Below, piece by piece: positions 53,723 to 62,873 of a DNA stretch of 64,000 nucleotides. The stretch comes from Mesoterricola sediminis (lineage in GTDB: Bacteria; Acidobacteriota; Holophagae; Holophagales; Holophagaceae): NCBI RefSeq assembly GCF_030295425.1, contig NZ_AP027081.1, positions 4,075,001-4,139,000 on the forward strand, given 5' to 3'. Each line of letters begins with the position of its first letter. Within the stretch, counting starts at the first letter, position 1. A program made the position numbers and the translations under genes. A model generated the notes under the pieces. That model saw nothing but the letters and a program-made list of their open reading frames with translations. It ran no database searches and was not told the DNA's origin.

Positions 53723-55747
53723 ATGAAGCCCGCTGTCGTCCTGTTGTGCCTGGCGCCCACCCTGCTGGCCACCAAACCCCCATCGCCCACCGTCCAGTCC
53801 ATCCTCCAGGAGGCCAAAACCCGCCTGGAGGCCTACCAGAAGGCCGTCTACGCCCACCTGTCCGAAGGCAAGCCCATCCAGGCCTTCCCGGATTCCCTGG
53901 AAGCCGACCAGACGGCCTTCCGCGCGCGTCTCGACCAGGAGAAGCGTCCGGAAGCCCGCATGGCCCTCGGGATGGCCGTCTGTGCCTTCAAGGTGATGGA
54001 CGTCAAGAAGCGCGTCCCCCTGGATGCCCGCGACCTGGCCTTCCTGCGGACCATCCCCATGGAATCCCCGCTCTGGATCCTCCTGCCCCATGGGCCTGGC
54101 CTCCTGGCCCAGGACTTCAAGGATGCGGCCCAGGCGGAGGCATTCCTGGCCCGGTTCACCGACCGCACCACGGTGCCGGAGGTCCGGCAAGGCCTCCTCT
54201 TCGGCACCTTCATGACCGCCCACCAGGCCAAGGACACAGCCGCCGCCGCCAAGGCCCTGGCCCGGCTCGAGGAGGAGTTCCCGAAGGCCGAGGTCACCGC
54301 CACGGCCCGGGACTACGCTGCGGTGCGCGTCCAGGTGGGGGCCCCGGCCCCCGCCTTCCGGGTGAGGACCCTGGAGAATCCCGGACTGGAGACCACCCTG
54401 GAGACCTTCAAGGGCCAGTACCTCCTCATCGACTTCTGGGCCACCTGGTGCGGGCCCTGCAAAGCCATGCTCCCCGACCTCCACAAGGTCCATGCGGAAT
54501 ACCGGGATAAGGGGCTGGTGGTGCTGAGCGTGGCCGACGACAAGGGTCCGGAGGTCGTCCAGGCCTTCCGAAGGCAGCCCGGAACCCCCATGCCCTGGCA
54601 CCACGTGGTCAACGTCTACGACCCGAAGACCCGCACCCGCCCCTACGCGATCTCCCACGATTACGGTGTCCACACCCTTCCCACCATGGTCCTCGTGGGT
54701 CCCGACGGCAGGGTTGCAGCGGACCACGACACGCTCCACAAGGATCTGGAGGGCACGCTGGCCCGCTTCCTGGGCCCGGTGGACCATGCCTCCCTCGCGA
54801 AGGAATCGGCGGATGTGCTCGCCGGGATCCAGAAGGCAGCCCAGGCCCATCGCGCCGGGGGCGCCAAGGAACCATTCAAGGTGGATCCGGCGGTCCTGGC
54901 ACCCTTCCGGACCCGCGCCGAAGGCGCCGTGGGCGCGCGCCGGGAGGCGGCGATGCTCCAGGAATTCGTCCTGGCCGCCAACTGCCAGCTCCCCTCCGCC
55001 TTCAAGGACCGGATCCTGAAGGAGATCTCCCCTGCCTCCGAAGCATGGAGGATCGCGCCCGAATTCGCGCCGCACCTCGAGCAGGTCCTGGGCGCTGAGG
55101 CGAAGCCCTATGTGGCCGCCCTTCGCGCCCGAGGGATTCCCGAAGTCCGGGCCGCCTTCCTCGCCCTGGACGCCATGCGCCTCCTGGAGGAGGAGGGCCG
55201 GCCCCAGGACGCCAAGGCCGCCGTCGACCAGGCCCAGGCCCTGGCCCCCGCCTCCCAGCTGGTGAAGATGGTGGCGGCCATGGTGGCCGGCAGCCTCAAG
55301 ACCACCCTCGGCCAGCCCGCCCCGGACTTCCGCGTGCCCGACCTCGAGAACCCCGGCCGCTTCCACACCCTGGCCGACTTCAGGGGACGCTACGTCCTCT
55401 TGGACTTCTGGGGCACCTGGTGCGGCTGGTGCGTGAAGGAACTGCCCACCACCCACGCGGTGTACGCCAAATTCAAGGACAAGGGTCTGGAGATCCTCTC
55501 CGTGGCCAAGGAGGCCAAGGCCGAGACTGTGGCGGCCTTCCGCAGGAAACCCGGATTCCCCATGCCCTGGCGGCACGGTCTGCTTGATGAGCGCCCCGGC
55601 CACAAGGACCCGATGGTGGAAGCCTACGGCGTCACGGGCTACCCCAGCCTCTTCCTCATTGGCCCTGACGGGCGGCTGGTCGCGAAAGGCGCGGCCCTGC
55701 GGGAGGCGGAGCTGGAGAAGACCCTGGCCGGGGCCCTCCGACCCTGA
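53723..55747 (+). CDS. Exported protein with two TlpA-type thioredoxin domains
   Basis: This 674-residue protein has a signal peptide (MKPAVVLLCLAPTLLA). A helical N-terminal region is followed by thioredoxin domain 1 at about 205-355, with FWATWCGPC near 240 and a TLPTMVLVGPDG cis-Pro region. A helical linker comes next, then domain 2 at about 530-670, with FWGTWCGWC near 560 and GYPSLFLIGPDG. Both domains keep their CxxC pairs (CGPC and CGWC), so two redox centres are predicted. GGAG lies 7 nt before ATG 53723. It probably maintains thiols for periplasmic cytochrome maturation or oxidative folding, an inference from the family. Confidence 0.87.
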   Translation: MKPAVVLLCLAPTLLATKPPSPTVQSILQEAKTRLEAYQKAVYAHLSEGKPIQAFPDSLEADQTAFRARLDQEKRPEARMALGMAVCAFKVMDVKKRVPLDARDLAFLRTIPMESPLWILLPHGPGLLAQDFKDAAQAEAFLARFTDRTTVPEVRQGLLFGTFMTAHQAKDTAAAAKALARLEEEFPKAEVTATARDYAAVRVQVGAPAPAFRVRTLENPGLETTLETFKGQYLLIDFWATWCGPCKAMLPDLHKVHAEYRDKGLVVLSVADDKGPEVVQAFRRQPGTPMPWHHVVNVYDPKTRTRPYAISHDYGVHTLPTMVLVGPDGRVAADHDTLHKDLEGTLARFLGPVDHASLAKESADVLAGIQKAAQAHRAGGAKEPFKVDPAVLAPFRTRAEGAVGARREAAMLQEFVLAANCQLPSAFKDRILKEISPASEAWRIAPEFAPHLEQVLGAEAKPYVAALRARGIPEVRAAFLALDAMRLLEEEGRPQDAKAAVDQAQALAPASQLVKMVAAMVAGSLKTTLGQPAPDFRVPDLENPGRFHTLADFRGRYVLLDFWGTWCGWCVKELPTTHAVYAKFKDKGLEILSVAKEAKAETVAAFRRKPGFPMPWRHGLLDERPGHKDPMVEAYGVTGYPSLFLIGPDGRLVAKGAALREAELEKTLAGALRP

Positions 55748-55760
55748 GTCCGTCCCGCCC

Positions 55761-55777
55761 GTATAAGGAGGTTATAC
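55761..55777. promoter_or_regulatory. Inverted repeat upstream of the kinase gene
   Basis: GTATAA (55761-55766) and TTATAC (55772-55777) flank GGAGG. The right arm overlaps a possible -10 box TATACT (55773-55778). This is the only A+T-rich spot between the thioredoxin and kinase genes and may be an operator-promoter. The GGAGG could also be a Shine-Dalgarno, but no start codon follows at a suitable distance. Confidence 0.35.
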
Positions 55778-55820
55778 TTCAGAGCATCCCGGCGCACGCC
55801 GCAGGATCCGATCCCCCCCC

Positions 55821-58800
55821 ATGGCTCCCGACCAGCCCGTCCCCGGGAAAGGGGAACCGCCCCGCCCGCCGGAACCGCCCGGTCCCGGTCCCGCTGCGGG
55901 AACCGGCCCCTGGATCACGGACCTCGCCTCCCTCACCCGCACCGGGGAGATCTCGGAGCGCGTCCTCGCCCGGATCCCCTGGGAGCGCATGGGAGGACAG
56001 GCTGGTTCCTGGCTGGACCCGCTCTTCCAGGGCCCGGCGCCCATCGCCGAACTGCAGGGGCTGGGTGAACGCTACGTGAACCTCCAGTTCCTGGGCGAGG
56101 GATCCGCGGGCACGGTCTTCAAGGCCTTTGACACCCTCCTCCAGCGCTGGGTAGCCCTGAAGGCCCTCAAGGAGGGCGCAGGCCATGCACTCACCGAAGC
56201 CCGGGCCCAGGCCCAGGTGGAGCACCCCAACGTGTGCCGGGTCTACGAGGTCGGCCGTGGCTTCATCGTCATGCAGCTCGTGGAGGGCCCCTCCCTCGCG
56301 GACCTGGCCCCCCGCATGGACCTGCGGGCCAAGGTTGCCTGTCTGCGGGACATCGCCCTGGGGGTGCACGCCGCCCACCAGCGGGGCCTCCTCCACCTGG
56401 ACCTCAAGCTGGGGAACATCCTCATTCAGGCCAACGAGGATGGGACCTTCACCCCCCTCCTGAGCGACTTCGGCATGGTGGTGCGCACCTCTGGCGAGCC
56501 GCCGGACGTCTGTCCCCTGGGCACGCCTCCCTACGCGAGCCCCGAGCAGCTCGCGGGGGATCCCGCCCGCATCGGCCCGCCAACGGATGTGTACGCCATC
56601 GGGATGATGGCCTACGTGCTCCTGGGCGGCCGGACACCCTTCGAGGCGCCGGATCTGGAAACCCTCCTGGTGGCCATGGTCCAGGCCGAGCCCTTCCCCC
56701 TGGAGCGGTGCGCGGCGCGCCTCCCGAAGGATCTGGCCCGGCTCGTCCACCAGTGCCTGCGGAAGGACCCCGCCCAGCGCTGCGCCAGCGCCGCGGAACT
56801 GGCCCAGGAATTCGACCGGTTCCTGCGCCACCTCCCCCTCCGCGTCATGGGACGGAGCCTGGTCTACCGGACCCTGCGCTGCGCCCAGCGCAACCGCTTC
56901 ACGACGCGCGCCATCCTCGCTGGCGCCGCGCTCCTCGTCCTGGCGCTGGGAGCGGGCGCCTGGCGGGAGGCCCGCACCGCCCAACGCACCGACTGGGACC
57001 GGCACTTCCAGAAGCGGGTGGAGGAGGCCCGGGTGGGCCTGGAGCGGGCCTACCGCCGCCCGCCCCACGATATCCGCCCGGAACTGGCCCAGGTCCGCGC
57101 CATTGCGGACGAGATCCAGGGCGAGCTGGACCGCGGCGGGCGGTTGGTGGCGGGCCCGGCCCACCTGGCCCTGGGCCAGCTGGCCCTGCTCCGGGAGGCC
57201 CAGGGCCCGGAGGTCGCGGCCCACTTCAAGGCCGCATGGGACGCAGGGTTCCGCACGGAGGGGGCCCGCACCTGGTATGCCTACGCCCTCCTGCGCGCGT
57301 ACCGGGAGGCCCTCGACGCCCTCCACCGTTCGGCGGGCTCGAACACCGCCGCGGGCCAGGAGACCCTGCGTATCCGCTTCCTGGAACCGGCGCGCCAGAT
57401 GCTCCAGGGGCACCGGAACTCTGACCAGACCCGCATGGCGCACCTGGTGGACCAGGTGGAGATGCAGGTCTCCGAAAGGGCGGCGCAGGCTCCCGCCCAG
57501 CCAGAGCGGGCGGTGGAAATGGCCGCCGCCTACCGGCGCCAGATGCCCCAGGATTTGGAGGCCTTGCTCGAGGAGCTGGACGCGCGGGCCTTTGTGGTCC
57601 GCCATGCAATCAGCGACGAGAAGCCCCGCAGGTCGCTGGGCGAACTCCAAGCCCAGTGGAAGCTCTTCCGGGACCTCCTGGATGAGGGCCTCACCAGCGC
57701 GCCGAGCCACCCCGGCCTCCACGCCCGGTTGGCCTATGCCTGCGACCTCGCCCTGGATCTCCCCGGCCTGGACCCCGCCCCCATGAAAACGCTGCGCGTC
57801 CGCGCCCGGGACAGCGTCGAAAAGGGCCTGGCGATCTCTCCGGACGACACCCGCCTGGGCATGCTTCGGATCGGCTGCATGGTGCGGGATATCCTCGAGG
57901 ACGCGGGCCCCGTGGAGCCCCTCCGGGCCGAGATCCGCCGCATCGGGGCCAGGCCGCCGGGGCCCTGGGACGAGGTCCTCCTCGCGGTCTTCCTGTACGG
58001 GCCCCAGGGCGCCTGGCGGGACAAGGACCTGATGCCCCTCGCCCGGGAAGCCTTGGCCTGCCGCCAGGACTGGTCCAGGATCCCCAACGCCCGTCTGTAC
58101 CTCCTCGTCCTCGGGCAGTGCCTTGGGTTCCAGGGCCAGGATCCCGGCCCCATCCTCCGCACGCCCGGGGTGGGGTTCGAGGCGTGGAAGCCGTGGACCC
58201 TGGCCGTCATGGAAGCTGATCACCGGGTCCAGGCAGGCCGGGGCATGGACGTCGACCTGGAGCGCCTCGAGGCGGCCCGCGCCCAGGAATTCGAGAAGGA
58301 ACCCCAGCCCGTCCGGTCGAAGCTCCAGGATGCCCTCCTCCGGGCGCGGGCCCGGGGCTCAAAGGCGGATTGGAACGACCTCGAGCAGGCCTTCCGCGAG
58401 GCGCCGGAACGGGTCAAGGCTCAGGGCCAGGCGGTTGCGGCGGGGGATTCCTGGACCCAGGCCGGCCTCCTCCTGGGCGAGCACGCCCCGGCCGCGGGCC
58501 AGGACCCCGGCGTCTTCCTCTCCCCTCTGGCGGAACTGGCGCGTCCCGACCCTTCCGGCGACCTCATCACGGAACTGCGCGCCCGCATCCTGGCCGGGCA
58601 GGTGGCCCTTGCCTGGGCCCGGGCCGGCCGGGGCAGCGCCCAGAAGGCGCGAGAGGGGATCGCCAACCTGGACGCGGTGCTCGCCCACATGAAGCGGCGG
58701 ATCCCCTTCGCCGACCTGCTCCGCGCCAGCCTCACGGTGCAGGGGCCGGGCCCCGTGGCCGCCCTCAGAGGCGAACTGGGCCTCTGCCTCGCCCGGGAGC

Positions 58801-58937
58801 TGGAGGGCGCCGCCCGGCGCCGGGCTGCCCAGGAATCCATGCGCGACCTCACGCGGGCCCTTCACCTCTGCCCGGACCTGCAGCCCCGCCTGGCCCCCCT
58901 CCTCCGCGAGGCCCGCCGCTTCCAGACCCCAAGGTGA
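55821..58937 (+). CDS. Membrane Ser/Thr protein kinase with helical C-terminal domain
   Basis: This 1038-residue protein has a Pro-rich N-terminus, then a Hanks-type kinase domain at about 85-345. The glycine loop is LGEGSAGTVFKA, the Lys is in WVALKALK, the catalytic loop is HLDLKLGNIL (Leu instead of the Arg of HRD, Leu for Pro), then SDFGMV and an activation segment ending GTPPYASPEQL. A TM helix follows at about 370-390 (AILAGAALLVLALGAGAW). The remaining 640 residues are helical and TPR-like with no catalytic motif. It is likely a membrane-anchored kinase with a periplasmic sensor. The MocR-like gene starts 4 bp downstream. Confidence 0.88.
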   Translation: MAPDQPVPGKGEPPRPPEPPGPGPAAGTGPWITDLASLTRTGEISERVLARIPWERMGGQAGSWLDPLFQGPAPIAELQGLGERYVNLQFLGEGSAGTVFKAFDTLLQRWVALKALKEGAGHALTEARAQAQVEHPNVCRVYEVGRGFIVMQLVEGPSLADLAPRMDLRAKVACLRDIALGVHAAHQRGLLHLDLKLGNILIQANEDGTFTPLLSDFGMVVRTSGEPPDVCPLGTPPYASPEQLAGDPARIGPPTDVYAIGMMAYVLLGGRTPFEAPDLETLLVAMVQAEPFPLERCAARLPKDLARLVHQCLRKDPAQRCASAAELAQEFDRFLRHLPLRVMGRSLVYRTLRCAQRNRFTTRAILAGAALLVLALGAGAWREARTAQRTDWDRHFQKRVEEARVGLERAYRRPPHDIRPELAQVRAIADEIQGELDRGGRLVAGPAHLALGQLALLREAQGPEVAAHFKAAWDAGFRTEGARTWYAYALLRAYREALDALHRSAGSNTAAGQETLRIRFLEPARQMLQGHRNSDQTRMAHLVDQVEMQVSERAAQAPAQPERAVEMAAAYRRQMPQDLEALLEELDARAFVVRHAISDEKPRRSLGELQAQWKLFRDLLDEGLTSAPSHPGLHARLAYACDLALDLPGLDPAPMKTLRVRARDSVEKGLAISPDDTRLGMLRIGCMVRDILEDAGPVEPLRAEIRRIGARPPGPWDEVLLAVFLYGPQGAWRDKDLMPLAREALACRQDWSRIPNARLYLLVLGQCLGFQGQDPGPILRTPGVGFEAWKPWTLAVMEADHRVQAGRGMDVDLERLEAARAQEFEKEPQPVRSKLQDALLRARARGSKADWNDLEQAFREAPERVKAQGQAVAAGDSWTQAGLLLGEHAPAAGQDPGVFLSPLAELARPDPSGDLITELRARILAGQVALAWARAGRGSAQKAREGIANLDAVLAHMKRRIPFADLLRASLTVQGPGPVAALRGELGLCLARELEGAARRRAAQESMRDLTRALHLCPDLQPRLAPLLREARRFQTPR

Positions 58938-58941
58938 CGCC

Positions 58942-60393
58942 ATGCGCCCCCGCGACCTCCTCCTCCAGATCCCCGCAGGCTCCGGCACGCTCTACGCCCG
59001 GGTGGCCGATGCCGTCAGGGCGGCCATCCTCGACGGGCGCCTCGGGCCGGGCACCCTCCTCCCGGGGACCCGGGCCCTGTCGGAAATGCTGGGCGTGAAC
59101 CGGCGCACGGTCGTCATTGGCCTCCAGCGCCTGGAGGCCGAGGGCTGGATCGTCACCGAGCCCTACAAGGGCGCCGTCGTGGCCGACGAACTCCCCTCCG
59201 GCGCCCGCGCCGCCCCCAAGGCCCCCGGCCCCTGCACCCAACTGGGCTTCGACCTGCCCAGCCTGATGCGGCCCGTCTCCACGTCCCAGACCGGGGCCCT
59301 GCTCCTGGCGGACGGTGCCCCCGACCCACGCCTGGCGCCCGGGGAGGCCATCTCCCGCGGTTACCAGCGGGCCATGGCCCGCCATGGGGCCGCCATGCTC
59401 CAGGGCCGCGATCCCTTGGGCGATCCCCTCCTGCGCGAGCAGATCGCCGCCTGGATCTCAGAGCGGCACGGCGTAGCCGTGGACGCGGACCGGATCCTGC
59501 TCACACGGGGCAGCCGCAGCGCCATCTCCCTCCTGGCCCATGCCCTCTTCCAGCAGGGGGAGACCGTCCTCGTGGAGACGCCCGGAAACCGCTCCGCCTG
59601 GGACGTTTTCCAGGCGGGGGCCCAGATGACCATCCAGGGCATCCCGCCCCGGGACGGTGCCCTGGACGTCGAAGGCATCGATCGCCGGTGCCGTGCGGAG
59701 CGCATCCGCCTTCTCTACCTGACGGCGCGCCGCCAGTTCCCCACGGGCGCCACCCTGGCCCAGGACCGGGCCGAGGCCCTTCTGAAGGTGGCGGCGGCCC
59801 ACCGCGTGGCGATCCTGGAGGACGACTACGACGCCGAGATCACGTTCGGCGACCGCCGCGCCGCGCCCCTCCTGGCCCTGGACCGGGAAGGCCTCGTCAT
59901 CCACCTCGGCTCCCTCTCCCGCCTCATCGCGCCGGGCCTCCGCATCGCGTTCCTCGTCGTCCCGGCTCCCCTCGCACCCTTCCTCGCCAACGTCAAACAG
60001 CACCTGGAGGAGCAGGGGGATGCCGCCCTGGAATGGGCCATCGGCGACCTCATCCGGGATGGCGAACTGTCCCGCCACCTCCGGCGCACGCGAAGGATCT
60101 TCGAGCACCGCCGGGACATCCTCGCGGACCTCTTGCGGGTGCGCCTGGGCGGCGATCTGACCTTCGAACTCCCCACCGGGGGCATGGGGCTCTGGCTGAA
60201 GGTCCGGGAGGGCCTCGACGCCGACGCATGGGTCCACGCGGCGCGCGTCCAGGGTCTCCGCCTCAACCCGCCGGCCTGGTTCAGCCTGGACGAGCCCCTC
60301 CCCTGCTTCCGCATGGGTTTCGCCCAGGCCGACGAGGCCGAACTCCGCCTTGCGGTGGACCGTCTGGTGCAGGCGCGCAAGTCCCTGGACTGA
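58942..60393 (+). CDS. MocR/PdxR-type GntR regulator lacking the PLP lysine
   Basis: This is a 483-residue fusion of a GntR winged helix (about 12-85, ARVADAVRAAILDGRLGPG, LSEMLGVNRRTVVIGL) to an aminotransferase-I-like domain (about 120-480). EDDYDAEITFGDRR (about 292-305) and LGSLSRLIAPGLRIAF match the MocR fold, but the Schiff-base Lys of the usual T/S-F-S-K is Arg327. TPSHQ is replaced by TARRQ. So PLP cannot form the usual internal aldimine. The C-terminal Arg region (CFRMGFAQADEAEL) is kept. It starts 4 bp after the kinase gene, and a TlpA-like gene follows after 111 bp. Confidence 0.85.
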   Translation: MRPRDLLLQIPAGSGTLYARVADAVRAAILDGRLGPGTLLPGTRALSEMLGVNRRTVVIGLQRLEAEGWIVTEPYKGAVVADELPSGARAAPKAPGPCTQLGFDLPSLMRPVSTSQTGALLLADGAPDPRLAPGEAISRGYQRAMARHGAAMLQGRDPLGDPLLREQIAAWISERHGVAVDADRILLTRGSRSAISLLAHALFQQGETVLVETPGNRSAWDVFQAGAQMTIQGIPPRDGALDVEGIDRRCRAERIRLLYLTARRQFPTGATLAQDRAEALLKVAAAHRVAILEDDYDAEITFGDRRAAPLLALDREGLVIHLGSLSRLIAPGLRIAFLVVPAPLAPFLANVKQHLEEQGDAALEWAIGDLIRDGELSRHLRRTRRIFEHRRDILADLLRVRLGGDLTFELPTGGMGLWLKVREGLDADAWVHAARVQGLRLNPPAWFSLDEPLPCFRMGFAQADEAELRLAVDRLVQARKSLD

Positions 60394-60504
60394 CAGTCAC
60401 TGGCGTACCTGCGACGTTCAGAACTGGAGCCCTTCCAGGGTCGCCTGCGGGTGGAGGCTGGATGCTGACGGCCTTCGGGCCGCGCCCGACGGAAGGAGTC
60501 CCCC

Positions 60505-61632
60505 ATGAACCCACGCACCCTGATCCTGCGCCGCCTGGCCCCGGTTCTCGTGGCCCTCGGGGCCGCGCCCGCCTTCAGCCAGGCACCCGCCCTGGGCGTC
60601 GGTGACCCGGCTCCCGCTCTCAAGGTCGCCTGGATCAAGGGAGCCCCCGTCACCGCCTTCGATCCCACCATGACCTACGTGGTGGAATTCTGGGCCACCT
60701 GGTGCGGCCCCTGCCGCGCGGCGATGCCGCACCTCTCGGAACTCGCGCGCAAGCATGCCGGGAAGGCCGTTTTCATCGGCCTCAACGTCTTCGAGAAGAC
60801 CGGCGACAAGCCCTATGCCACAGCCCTCCCGGCCGTGAAGGCCTTCGTGGGCGAGATGGGCGACCAGATGGATTACCGGGTGGCCATGGACGTTGACGGC
60901 ACCCCCTCCGCCCAGGCCTGGATGCTGGCCTCGGGGCAGAACGGCATCCCCGCGACCTTCGTCGTGAACAAGGGGCGAATCGTGTGGATCGGCCACCCCA
61001 AGGACCTGGACGGCGTGCTTGAAGCCGTCCTCAAGGGTACCTGGGACATGGCCGCCGGCGCCCGGAAGTTCAAGGAGGAGGCCGAGAAGTCCCAGAAGAT
61101 GGTGGGCCCCTACATCGCCCTGAACAAGGCAGTGACCGAAGCGGTCGCCGCCCGGGACCTGCCCCGGGCCCTGGACCTGATCGAGAAGGGCAGGGACCAG
61201 GTGGATCCCGCCTTCCGGCAGGCCCTCCTCACCCTCGAGGCCTCTACCCTCTTGAAGTTCGACGCGGGCCGGGCCCTCGCCTTCGCCCGGGCCGAGAGCG
61301 CCAGGGAGCCCGGCGTCGGGCGCGGCCTGGCCCTGGAGATCGCAGAGCGGAAGGGCCTGGTCCCCGAGGCCTACGCCTTCGCCTTGGAGATCCTGGAACC
61401 CTTCCTCGCCGTACCCGGCGTTATGACGCCCGCCATCCACCACCTGATTGCCGCCTGCAAGGCCCACATGAACGACCCCAAGGGGGCCGCAGCCAGCGAA
61501 GGCAAGGCCCTGGAGACCGCCCGGGCCGCCCTTGCCGCAGGCCAGTTCAAGGGTCAGGTCAACCCCTCCCTCCTCGCCGAGTACGAGGCCGCCCTCAAGA
61601 CGTACGAAGCTGCCGCCGCGAGCCGGCCCTAG
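60505..61632 (+). CDS. TlpA-like periplasmic thioredoxin (paralogue)
   Basis: This 375-residue protein has a signal peptide (MNPRTLILRRLAPVLVALGA) and a thioredoxin domain at about 30-190. GVGDPAPALKVAWIKGAPVTA is followed by VVEFWATWCGPCRAAMPHLSELARKH; the CGPC pair is near residue 66. The C-terminal half is helical. AAGGAG lies 6 nt before the ATG. It is closely similar to the next gene and to that at 44911, including the motif AFVGEMGDQMDYRVAMD. It is probably a duplicate acting in periplasmic thiol reduction. Confidence 0.88.
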   Translation: MNPRTLILRRLAPVLVALGAAPAFSQAPALGVGDPAPALKVAWIKGAPVTAFDPTMTYVVEFWATWCGPCRAAMPHLSELARKHAGKAVFIGLNVFEKTGDKPYATALPAVKAFVGEMGDQMDYRVAMDVDGTPSAQAWMLASGQNGIPATFVVNKGRIVWIGHPKDLDGVLEAVLKGTWDMAAGARKFKEEAEKSQKMVGPYIALNKAVTEAVAARDLPRALDLIEKGRDQVDPAFRQALLTLEASTLLKFDAGRALAFARAESAREPGVGRGLALEIAERKGLVPEAYAFALEILEPFLAVPGVMTPAIHHLIAACKAHMNDPKGAAASEGKALETARAALAAGQFKGQVNPSLLAEYEAALKTYEAAAASRP

Positions 61633-61672
61633 CCCCTCCCGCCCCGCCCGGGGCCTTTTCCAGGTGAAGCCC

Positions 61673-62818
61673 ATGCGCACCCATATCCGCGAAACCCTCG
61701 CCGCCGCCGTGGGAGGCACCGTCCTCCTGGCGGCCCCCCCCACGGCGCCCATCAAGCCCCTCGCCATCGGGGATCCCGCCCCCGCCCTCACCGTGAAATG
61801 GGTGAAGGGCGGCCCCATCGCCGCATTCAGTCCCGACCGCATGTACGTCGTGGAGTTCTGGGCCACCTGGTGCGCCCCGTGCCGGGTGGCGATGCCCCAC
61901 CTTTCCGAACTGGCCCGCAAGCACCGCGGGCGGATCGACTTCATCGGCGTCAACGTATGGGAATCCGGCTACCTGGACAAGCCCTACGAGGAATTCCTGC
62001 CCAAGGTGAAGGCCTTCGTGGCAGAAATGGGCGACCGGATGGACTACAACGTGGCCATGGACACCCGCACCCTCCACATGACGCGCCAGTGGATGGAGGC
62101 CGCGGGCCAGAAGGGCATCCCCGCCAGCTTCCTCGTCAAGGGCGGAAAGGTCGTGTGGATCGGCAACCCCATGGAACTGGACGAGGTGCTCGCACAGGTG
62201 GAGGCCGGGACCTACGATATGGGCGCCGCCGCCCGGAAGCTGCAGGCTGAAGTCAAGCGCGACCAGGAGCTCTCGCCCCAGATGAAGCTGCATTCGCAGA
62301 TCTCCATGGGCGTCAACAGCGCAGTGGAAGTGGGCAACTACGCCAAGGCCCTGCGGTTGATCGACGAAGGTGGCCCCAAGCTGGGCCCGGAATTCAAGGG
62401 GAGCCTGGACGCCATGCGCCTGCGGGTCTATGTGAGGTCCGACGCCGGACGCTTCCTGGACCTGGGCAAGGCCCTGAAGGCAGCGGACCCGAAGATGGGC
62501 CTCATCGTCGCCGACACCGTCCTCAAGGTGAAGTCGGGGGACCTGGACCCGCGGGTCCTGGAGGCGGCGGTGGAGGAGTACCAGGACGTGCTCGCCAAGG
62601 GCACCTACAGCCCGGGCCTGCCCGACGCCCTCATCCTCAACTGGCTGAGCATCATCTATGACCGGATGGGCCGCGCCGCCGACGCCTTCGCCTCCCAGGA
62701 GAAGGCCCTCGGCCTCGCCCGCAAGGGCCTGGAGGCGGGCGACGGCCACTTCACCAAGGACCTGGTGGAGGGCTACCAGGCCACCCTCGAGGCCTACCGC
62801 AAGAAGCTGCCCAAGTGA
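61673..62818 (+). CDS. TlpA-like periplasmic thioredoxin (paralogue)
   Basis: This 381-residue protein has a short N-terminal signal-like stretch (MRTHIRETLAAAVGGTVLLA) and a thioredoxin domain, with AIGDPAPALTVKWVKGGPIAA and YVVEFWATWCAPCRVAMPHL. Here the redox pair is CAPC instead of CGPC. The domain is followed by a helical tail of about 200 residues (YAKALRLIDEGGPKLGPEFK). ATG 61673 was chosen from the paralogue alignment. It lies 40 bp downstream of its paralogue. Its stop codon is followed at once by the 49-bp dispersed repeat and a run of hairpins. Confidence 0.87.
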   Translation: MRTHIRETLAAAVGGTVLLAAPPTAPIKPLAIGDPAPALTVKWVKGGPIAAFSPDRMYVVEFWATWCAPCRVAMPHLSELARKHRGRIDFIGVNVWESGYLDKPYEEFLPKVKAFVAEMGDRMDYNVAMDTRTLHMTRQWMEAAGQKGIPASFLVKGGKVVWIGNPMELDEVLAQVEAGTYDMGAAARKLQAEVKRDQELSPQMKLHSQISMGVNSAVEVGNYAKALRLIDEGGPKLGPEFKGSLDAMRLRVYVRSDAGRFLDLGKALKAADPKMGLIVADTVLKVKSGDLDPRVLEAAVEEYQDVLAKGTYSPGLPDALILNWLSIIYDRMGRAADAFASQEKALGLARKGLEAGDGHFTKDLVEGYQATLEAYRKKLPK

Positions 62819-62866
62819 AGCGTCCGCAAAGTTGCCTGAATCATCCGAGGGGAGCGGCCGCTGCCC
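62819..62866. repeat. 49-bp dispersed repeat, copy B
   Basis: This 48-nt copy matches 38546-38594 at about 43 of 49 positions (one base deleted). It begins immediately after the stop of the TlpA-like gene and leads into the hairpin cluster and mobile element. The end inverted repeat is imperfect here (GCGTCCGC versus GCGGCCGC). Both copies sit at the 3' end of a + strand gene. Confidence 0.75.
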
Positions 62867-62873
62867 TTCCATC

